Assembly: GCF_000004195.4 (NCBI RefSeq)
Contig: NC_030683.2
Coordinates: 87,011,410 to 87,075,409 of the forward strand
Length of the DNA stretch: 64,000 bases
Direction: 5' to 3'
From: Xenopus tropicalis
Taxonomy: Eukaryota > Chordata > Amphibia > Anura > Pipidae
The stretch's first letter is position 1. Each line of letters starts with the position of its first letter. The position numbers were made by a program, and so were the translations under genes. The notes beneath the pieces are model-generated. The model worked only from the letters and a program-made list of their open reading frames with translations, ran no database searches and had not been told where the DNA came from. Positions 55,882-64,000 of this stretch are shown here, piece by piece.

Positions 55882-56272
55882 TTAAATGAGAAGGAAAGTT
55901 CACCCCCCCAGTGAGTAAGATCGCTTACCTGGGCCGGTGTTCATGTTCACTAAAATACCCACACTGGCCTAGGGTATTTCTGTAGAAGATCTTCCATCTT
56001 GTTTTTGTTCTAGTTTGGGCAGGCCCATGCACAGTAGAGTGAGCCAAACTTAGAAACAAAAAGCCAATTATGTGCATGCCTGTGCCCTGGTGAAAAGAAG
56101 AGAGAAGAGGAAGGAAGGTTGTGCCAAAGAACTTCTGCAGAAACACCTCAGACTGGTGCAGTTTTATACTAACAGATGCACTGGCCCAAAGTATCAGTTA
56201 ACCTATTACAATCACTGAGGGGTGCCTAACATTTTGCACCCCGTACTGATTTAGACATTCCTTCGCCTTTAG
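55882..56272. mobile_element. T2-type palindromic MITE, slightly decayed ends
   Basis: TTAA (55882-55885) with atgagaaggaaag, and the inverted end cattccttcgccttTAG (terminal TTAA now TTAG, 56269-56272). The interior has cctgggccggtg and gcactggcccaaag inverted, and ggggtgcctaacattttgca. Confidence 0.75.
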
Positions 56273-56384
56273 GTGTCAGGTCTAAATGTTTAGTCTAAAT
56301 GTTTGGATAACTTGTAAACTCAGATGAGACAAAAGTGCTTCCATTCACAATTCACACAAAAGTGTGGGCTTAAAAATGCAAAGA

Positions 56385-56480
56385 CTGAACTGGATAGTAT
56401 TCCAAGAATTTAAATTTAGTTCTGAACTCATTAAGGAATTGTTCTTTATGGAGGAAGAGACAGATAGAATTTCAAATGTA
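56385..56480 (-). mobile_element. possible L2 LINE C-terminal remnant
   Basis: aaatttagttctgaactcat, ttctttatggaggaa and atttcaaatgt run parallel to 8146-8215 (agtttagttctgaag, tctctttggaggaattc, attccaaatgtta). Weak but colinear. Confidence 0.4.
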
Positions 56481-57776
56481 AAAAGTGTCAAGGTTGAAAC
56501 AGGAGACAACAGGAGATCTATGTGGGCAGTGAGTCTGAAAGGAAGGAAACATCTAAAAAAAAGATGGAGACACGAGAAAAGTGATTTAGTTATGTGTAGC
56601 TTTGACAAGTGTTAATTCTCAAAGGTATAAATGGTTTTGTTATTAACCATGATCCTAGTAGAGAGGATTGACATTCCCTTTCATTATTATTGCTTCATGT
56701 GTGTTTGTTTCCATCTGCTGACAATAAAAAGTAGCTACTCCCTGATTGCAATATGGTGTTGTTATTTCTTAGGGGGAGCGTCACCCTATGAGTTACAGTA
56801 CAATGAAGACAATGTGCCAACAAAATAAGCCCCAGCCTCTTGTTATATTATCACTGCTTTCCACTGTCAATATGAAAGTGGCAGAAAGGTGTGAATGTGT
56901 GAATCATTAATTGCATTTCAAAGTATCATTTAAAAATATGTACTTATTCACCATTATTCTTATGTACAGTATATGTTGAGGTTACTGATTTTTCTCTAAG
57001 GTTTGTTTCATTGCTCATGAATCCCTGTTTTTTGTGTGTACAAATGCACAGTTGGAGCCTTTAAGGCAAAGAGTAATTGGCATCTCTGCCTCCCCAGACA
57101 CTCTGTAGCAGTCACAGTCTTTGCTATGGATGCTGCTCTCTGTCAGTCTAGCAACTGATACACCAGAGTGTCCCAATTCATTAATATTACACCTGTTCTT
57201 CTGGCAAACTGTTTTCTCCTCACTAGGACAGTCTGCTACTGATTTATTATATTCATGCTCAATGCTGCTATGTTGCAGGTACACTGTACATTAAAATATC
57301 AAAATATTATAGAAACATGCGATATAGTTTGATACTGTTGAGATTTTTGGGCTTTGGCGATAGTATATAATAGTAATAGTAGTAATGATAGTATGTGACA
57401 GATAGGTAACACTGTAGAGTTACTATTCACTAGTAAATATTGAATATATCTTATATATAGAAGAAAGTTTGTCGTGCCAATCAGATTGTGCCATTCCATA
57501 GTCCTGGACAACTACTAAGCAGCACATTTTGCTGAATAGGGGCTTGGACTAGAAACAGTTAGGGGCCCTTAATTGTGTTAGTAATGGACAGGTCAAGAAG
57601 TGGAAGTACCGGGAAGGGAAGTAGGTGCAGGAGGAGGAGAAAAAAAAAACATGAAGTGAGAGACTCCTTCTAAGTGGAGGCAGGGTATGAGTGGCAAGGT
57701 GCTAGTATTCTGTTACAACTTGGAAGAAATGCTTTTTTTTATAGGTATGGGGGGCATATGTCCCAGTTTTAAGCAT
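56481..57776. other. unassigned DNA
   Basis: A minus-strand frame of 89 codons at 57015-57284, in a locally GC-richer patch, has no recognisable motif. I cannot support it as an exon. Confidence 0.4.
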
Positions 57777-57779
57777 TAA

Positions 57780-57927
57780 GGGGGTTATGTAATAAAAGAC
57801 GTTTGCAGTAACCTTTGGCAACCAATCATAACGTTTACTGGTCACCTTTTTAAAAGCAAACCTCTCATTGGTTGCTATGGGTTACTGCTCCTGGGCAAAA
57901 TTAGTGTCTTTTATTGCATATGGGGGT
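57780..57927. mobile_element. PIF/Harbinger-like MITE (148 bp)
   Basis: Termini gggggttatgtaataaaaga and tcttttattgcatatggggg, with TAA outside on both sides (57777-57779, 57928-57930). Same length and order as 17936-18083, including the tttactggtcacct block. Confidence 0.87.
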
Positions 57928-57930
57928 TAA

Positions 57931-59058
57931 AGTGTTCCAAGGTTGGTTGGTCTCCTTGGACAAGGGCCCCAGGAGAGACATAATTTGGTTGCCTGCTCTC
58001 ACTTGCCCACTTGTTGCTATCATGAAAAAATGCCAACATGGCAGGTAGTCCTGTCTTTGGTGTTTTTTTCTGTGGTTACATATTTCATGTGGGGGATTTA
58101 GGTTATATATTAGATAATGTACCACTTTTGTAAGGAAATAAAACGTCAAAAGGGAGTTGAGTGACAATATACATTACATTTATATGTGATGAGTAGAAAC
58201 GTTATACGTTATATATATACTGTATTTCACTATATATATATATTTCCTAATGGAAATGTGCTATATAATTGATTGCATGACCTAATCGTGGGATACTGCT
58301 GGTGATGATAAGGTTATGCATTCTTTGGTTTATGTACAATTGTTATTCTTGCTTATAATGAATTGCTTGATATGTTTCTGAAGCTCTGCTTTTAACTTGC
58401 AGATATTTGACTTTAATGGATAGTTATCTTGGAAGAGAGACTTTTCATCTGAAAAGGATAATTAGCAGCAGAGGAGGCAAGAGATAAGGAAGCTTGCCAA
58501 GGTCATAAAAAATGTGTTGAACAAGACATTTCAATCTATACACTGTAATGCTAACACAAGGCAGGCCAAAGCATTCTTATTCTTCTAACCTTAGAGCTGT
58601 CAATTTATAAAAAGCCACAGTATAATTTTCCCCTTGGTAGATGATTGTGTGCAGCCTTCTATACCCATATGAGAAGTTATGCCATAACCCAAGAAACTTA
58701 TTAACAGAGGGCAACCTAGTCGATTTAAAGTCCTGAATATACTGTACACACAGTTCAAAGAATATACTATAGACAGTTTGTGTAAAAGTGGATCATATTA
58801 AGAAAATACAACTGCACATAAAGCTGATTTATTTTTGCCAAACCTAGTTAGGATATATAATTGTCTGCAAACAAGACTACCTATGGATTAACCATTGCAT
58901 CCCAGGCACAGATATATATATATTTTTTTGTTTAGTTGGTAATAATGCTGCTTGGAATTTAATTGTTATTTAAGTCGCAGTATAGTTTTATTAATGTACA
59001 GAGGTTTAGAAATATAACATATATATAACAAGATCGGCACATACTTCTGCATTAAGTC
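57931..59058. other. unassigned DNA with TA-rich tracts
   Basis: TA-rich microsatellites lie at about 58208-58245 and 58913-58923. Nothing else recognised. Confidence 0.4.
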
Positions 59059-59220
59059 TTAAGGGAACAGTAACATCAAAAAATTAAAGTGTTCTAAAGT
59101 AATTAAAATGTAATGTTCTGTTGCCCTGCACTGCTAAAACTGGTGTGTTTGCTTCAGAATGTTTAGAGTTTATATACATAAGCTACTGTCTATCTATGGG
59201 GGCAGCCATTTACATTAAAA
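59059..59220 (+). mobile_element. T2-type MITE, left half
   Basis: TTAA (59059-59062) gggaacagtaacatcaaa, then ttgccctgcactgctaaaac and gggggcagccattta follow 2946-3100 exactly in order. The mirror half is missing. Confidence 0.85.
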
Positions 59221-59292
59221 TAAGGCTAAATGTCTAAAGATCACTAAGGGCATAAGAATGAAGGGAGCCACATTGGGGGCCTGCAGCTAATT

Positions 59293-59463
59293 ACACAATA
59301 TGATGTGATTACGCCCGTTTTAATGCGACCACACCCATTTTGACACAACTGCACCCAATTTGCCGCGACGGCGACTTTTTTTATGCACGCTGCTTTCTTT
59401 TGACACGTGGCAAATGTTTTCAATGGCGAATCCATGTCTACCCAAAAATGTCGCTCATCACTA
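59293..59463 (+). mobile_element. hAT-type MITE (TAGTGATGAGCGAA family), right part
   Basis: Repeated ttttgacacaactgcaccc-like modules, then caatggcgaatccatgtcta and the terminus gtcgctcatcacta at 59463. The left end is missing. Confidence 0.75.
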
Positions 59464-60922
59464 GTCTCCGCAATTTCTCTGCAGTCAGTTGTGTGTAAAA
59501 CAACTTGCATTAAAGAAACTTGCATCAAAATGTGCTCCTTGTATACCTGCATAGTTGCACTCAGTGCCATTCAGCCCTTTCTGCCATCCATTCCGAATCA
59601 AGCACTGCTGCATCTGTTGGCGCAGAGGAAAACTGGCATTACAGCCACCTTCTGATCAGGCAGTAGCTCCAGGGTTCCCTTCAGGCCCAGCATCAATAGG
59701 TGCACCACACTTGTGCAGATGTTACTCTCATGCCAAACGCTGGAAATGATGCCAGATGGATATCTGCACAATTGTGTCTAACTTGCAATGAAATGCATGA
59801 GCAGTTGTAGTGATTTTGCAGAATCAAATGCAGTTAGGGTAGGTGTAGCAGGGGTAAATTCATGAAAGTAGAATTCACCAAAGATCACCAGAGGGAAACT
59901 CCCTGTACATCCATTCACATGTGTAGGATTTTTAGGGACATGTTTTTCTTTTTAAATAAACTACGAGAAATCTGTTGGAGTTTATCCATAATTACAAACA
60001 GTTTTTCATGCATTTTTTCTTTGAGCAGAATACAGGTAAGTACCTCTAAAAATACTCTGTGATATAAGATTCACGGATGGGGAAGTCACTGTGACTCTGG
60101 GTCAGGAATTCCTCATTTTAACTTTTGTTTGATTCTTTTGTTGGCCTTACTTGAGTTGATGAGCACCAAACTTATATCTACAGGGCAGTGTCTAACTGTA
60201 ACAGTGTACTGTATATACAGTATTGTTTAAAAATGACTAAACATTTAGACAGAAACTCAACACATACTCTGCATGCTGTTGCAGAGATGAATGCTCCTAG
60301 CAAAAAAAAAAAATGGTGAAAATTACTGCTTTTGCTTAGGCTAAAGGTTTCTATTTCCATCTACTATTTATTTACACTTGCAATGTGGACAATCACAACC
60401 CTACATATTATACAGTTAAACTCATCTTACACGCAGTAAATCCATCCAGGTATTCTCTACACTGTACATTCATCACACTGATGGGTTTTACTGTCAATGT
60501 TTTCTCAATCTCTTGAATAAAGAACTCTCTGTGCTGTGTATCAGAGGAGAGACAGGGTATATAAGGCAAACATATATAGAGTGATCAGTAGATGTGCTGT
60601 GAGCGGGTTGTTGCTTAACTCAATCTGTGTTGTTTTATTTAGTTCCATAAAAAAAATGCAAAGTCAGCAGGTCATAATAAGCCAACTGCCAATAATATTT
60701 GCTTCTTAGTGGATAAAGTGTTTCTTTGGACAGCAATTTATCATTTATCACTTCATGCAGTTCCCTGGCTTCTTGATGTGATGACTTTTTTGGAGTATGG
60801 TATTTCTCAAAGCACCTACTTGGTTTATGTATAATGGCAGGTACAAGGTAGTTCATGAGCACACACAGACTGTACTCATTGGTTGTAGCTAATGTACATC
60901 CAGTCTATCAATTACATGCTAG
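59464..60922. other. unassigned DNA
   Basis: Nothing recognised. Confidence 0.4.
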
Positions 60923-61048
60923 TGAATCTAGTGGTCAGTCAAACAATTGCCAGAATCTTGAACATTTAAGGTTCAACTGTTCATATGAATCTAGTGGTCA
61001 GTCAAACAATTGCCAGAATCTTGAACATTTAAGGTTCAACTGTTCATA
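60923..61048. repeat. perfect 2 x 63-bp tandem duplication
   Basis: Unit 60923-60985 (tgaatctagtggtcagtcaa ... ctgttcata) is repeated without any difference at 60986-61048. Not part of any transposon recognised here. Confidence 0.97.
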
Positions 61049-61613
61049 TGTAAAGCTTCAGCCATATATTGCAGGAACTTAATATATAAACAAAAAGATC
61101 ATGAGAAATGTATGTTGGAGGCCACATCACATATATTTACATGGAAAAGAGCCAGGTAGTAGAACGAATGGTTATTTTTTATTGAGCCATTTCTGTTGAA
61201 TTTACCTAAATTGTTGGAAACATATATTTGTCCAATGTTCCTGCCTGTTGTAGTGGGATGGAAAATATACTTGCTAGGACTTTTGCAATAATATTACAAT
61301 TATTACTATGTTGGCATCATACAATGATGTTGAAAAAAAATTAAGAAGTTTGCATAAGGGTATTTCATATTTAGGTGCATTTAGCCTTCAGAATCCAATT
61401 TTAAATCTAAAGGGAAATGATAAAATAGGAGGTAAATTGAATCAGCCCGAATCAGCCCTGAAATCTTTCCAACAGGTAGTAGACTGATCAAGACTAATTG
61501 CTGATTGGTTGCAATTGCCAGTTGTACTTGTGCAATTTAGCCCCTATATATTAGTAACTTTGTCTCATGGCATGTAAATGTTTTTAATGTTAGTAGCTTC
61601 ACACATTCCTCAG

Positions 61614-61985
61614 TAGGGGTAACGGTATCTTTAGTGATTTAAATCATTCTTCTAATCATTTTTGAATTAATGTAGTGGAAAACAGTTTTAATCAAATGGA
61701 GTATAGACTCAGTAAAGAATTACTTAAAGATAACACCATTATTTTTCTTAATACATTGGTTTGTGTGTTTCATTTTTATATATTTTTTTTTAAACTCTAG
61801 TAGGGGTTTCAGTATCTTTAACTATTAGTCCCATTTACCTAATGATGTTAGAATTTATATACTAGAAAATGGCATTACATTTTTAAAAAGTTTTAATCAA
61901 AAGTGGAAATGCAAGTGGAAATGATGTAGATTAGAATTATCAAAGAATTACTTAAAGATAACATCATTCCTTTTTTTAAATATAT
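61614..61985. repeat. diverged tandem duplication, unit about 188 bp
   Basis: aggggtaacggtatctttag (61615) and aggggtttcagtatctttaa (61803) begin two units. Both continue with ttttaatcaaa, aaagaattacttaaagataa, caccatt/catcatt and tttgtgtgttt in order. The second unit has a short extra aagtggaaatg repeat. Confidence 0.85.
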
Positions 61986-64000
61986 TGCTTTGTGTGTTTA
62001 TTTTTTCCTACCCATAGTTTTATGACAGCAATTTCTCAGGTAGGTGGAGAAGCATAAATTGTTCCCATTTAAATGAGAAATGGTGCATATAAGCAAATAA
62101 CTGCCTGGGGAACAGACTTCCCTATTGCAGAATCACATGCTTAGAATCTTAGAATATCTATGGGAAGTGCAGTAAACTGTAAGTGCTTCATTTAATGTAC
62201 ATAATAAATGCCTGTAAGTTGCTCTTCCCTCCCAGTAGCTTGGTAAAATGCATATCTATTTCATAGCATGAACCAAGCCATTGTTTTTAATTAAGCAGGT
62301 TAAGTAAAATTCAGTCTTGTTTCCAAAAGGCCATAAATCTAGTTTTACTTCCATTAACGTCATTTGTTAATATGAGACCCTGAAGCATGCAGTGTTATAA
62401 CACTAAAAGCACAGAGGCATGTTACACTTAGAAGACACACAATAAGGAGTTTTCTTTCATTCAATGCTACAAAGCTGAAAATGTCACTCATTAATTGCCA
62501 TGAAAGCGTTTATTTCAAGCTAATGCAACTCTTTTAGACTGCTGAGTTTTATGGATTACTTGACATGACTTTCTTTTACTTTTCTAACACTCCATTTCCA
62601 AACTATAATAGGGATGCATCACAATATCAACATCTAATGGTAATCCAATACAATTATTCTTGCTATGGTCACTTTTAAGACGGTCATTGCTTTCATTTTT
62701 CAAGTGGAATTGATCTGCCAATGGTTTAGATCTGAAGTAAATGCAAAATATGCAGTATTTACAAGGACAGGCTATTTTCAATCTGTTTTCCTTCCACAAT
62801 ACAGTAAAATACAGAACAGCAATATTGCTTTGTTTGTCTACAATACATTCCACATGGAGAGTTCAAATATGTACTGAAAGAATGTTTTGTGCAGAGATAA
62901 TATCTGTACCTTTGTCCTTTATTGTTGTTTAAACTGAACTGCTCTAAATTGCAGCTGTACATTAAAAATATCCCTGTGTTGAACTATTACACATCAATTT
63001 AGTATTGATGTTGATTTGTAATGACTTTATGTTAGGCTAAACAAACTACTATTATGGGTCTCTATGTTCTCTATGGGCAGAGCCAGGGACTTCAATATTC
63101 TTTAAAATATAAGTGGGATAGATATGACTGGAAGTCTTAATTAAAAAAATGGGTAATGTCATAAAATGTGCTAAATTCGCACCAGGTCTGGTGAGCATGA
63201 AAGTATCATTCATAACAGATCAATGTAATGCAATACCGTACAAAACATTATTTTGAAAACAAAAATCACATGCTCTGTTAACCTTTCTTATGGTATCAGT
63301 GGCATGTCAGGATCTTAGTAACAGTAAAAACCACAAAGACCAGGGCTGAGAGATGTCTGAGAAGGGGAAAACCTGATTACTATTCTACATTATTCATTAG
63401 TGCATTATGCCTAGTGGGCAAGTCTACACATCCCATATGCCTGTGTACATGTTAAAAGTATGACAGATCTGAACAGAAATCTTGCTCCATGTCAGTAAAT
63501 TACCACTGCACTGTAAATGTTGCACCCCAAAACACTCACAACTTTCCATTCATTACATACAGAAAATCCATAGAATCTTGCAAATGTTTTCTGCTTCCCT
63601 CATAGCTAGAAATATTTTTCTTGTCTAATGCTATTGACAATATGTCATTTAATATTGCACTTCAAAAGGTTACAGCTATTAGACACAATGCAAAATACAA
63701 TGTTCCAATAGCTGCCTGTCACTGCTAAATCACCGCAAGCCCACTGGATGGATATTATTTATTTATCCCCTTAATGGATATTTGTCAGTTATCTCTTATG
63801 GTAAATTCGCCTTTATACAGTACTAAGGGCTAATCTTTTCATTGCAGATTAAGTAGTTATCAATACACTGCGCTTCTTTTATATCAGGAAAATTGAATAC
63901 TTTCTTTGGCCATTTATAGCATTGGAGTCATATTCATCACAGAGTATATATATAGTAGCTATATATAGATGCACAGAACATAGGTGAGAACACAAGCTGC
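61986..64000. other. unassigned AT-rich DNA
   Basis: About 2 kb with no recognised repeat family or coding motif. Short open frames near 62584-62962 have none either. Confidence 0.4.

Noticed and set aside
56364..56615. 83-codon plus-strand frame as a small gene
   Set aside because: It overlaps a probable antisense L2 remnant and has no initiation context or motif.
57015..57284. 89-codon Cys-containing minus-strand frame in a GC-richer patch as a host exon
   Set aside because: No motif, homology or convincing splice-site pair could be pointed to.

Overview
The window looks like a gene-poor stretch of a frog genome, almost certainly Xenopus. The reasoning is the repeat content. There are many MITEs of the frog T2/Kolobok type (termini TTAAAGG with TTAA target duplications), CR1 and L2 LINE copies, Penelope-like element (PLE) remnants, an L1/Tx1-like 3' end, hAT and PIF/Harbinger-like MITEs with recognisable target-site duplications (TSDs), and many (TA)n and tetranucleotide microsatellites in AT-rich DNA. 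Family names come from recognising sequence patterns and protein motifs. No database search was run. Element borders are good to about 10 bp unless a TSD fixes them.

No host gene, RNA gene, bacterial-type operon, CRISPR array or phage was found. The only long open reading frame (10837-12516, 559 codons) is the reverse transcriptase half of a 5'-truncated CR1-clade LINE. All other supportable coding sequence is decayed retroelement: an L2-like RT on the minus strand at 7806-9062, an L1/Tx1-like ORF2 tail at 18212-19004 (minus), CR1 3' ends at 19585, 27641, 30444 and 38937, a CR1-type endonuclease fragment at 29983, L2 tails at 40450 and 47970, and PLE coding remnants at 42890-43870 (minus) and 49795-50120 (plus).

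Layout. 1-4400: microsatellites, a long hairpin with a (TA)n tail, two same-family MITEs side by side, a full T2-type palindromic MITE and a hAT fragment. 4400-7800: no recognised feature apart from a short perfect hairpin. 7800-13000: decayed L2 LINE, then the young CR1. 13000-20000: local duplications, Harbinger-like MITEs, and an L1-like insertion flanked by 14-bp repeats with a hAT MITE inside it. 20000-25500: four T2 elements or fragments (one carrying a foreign insert) and a second long hairpin with a (TA)n tail. 25500-39300: scattered hAT, Harbinger and LINE remnants and a V-SINE-like unit. 40000-50800: T2 elements with a nested L2 end, two PLE remnants, PLE-like termini and a large nested palindrome. 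50800-64000: mostly unrecognised, with a few MITEs and two local tandem duplications.

The items most worth following are the PLE-related termini. They recur as inverted hairpins next to (TA)n tracts, and one carries a hammerhead-ribozyme-like core. Other leads are the intact CR1 ORF with its 3' UTR stem, and three young-looking or unexplained local duplications. Nesting gives a relative history: T2, L1 and L2 copies are interrupted by later insertions.
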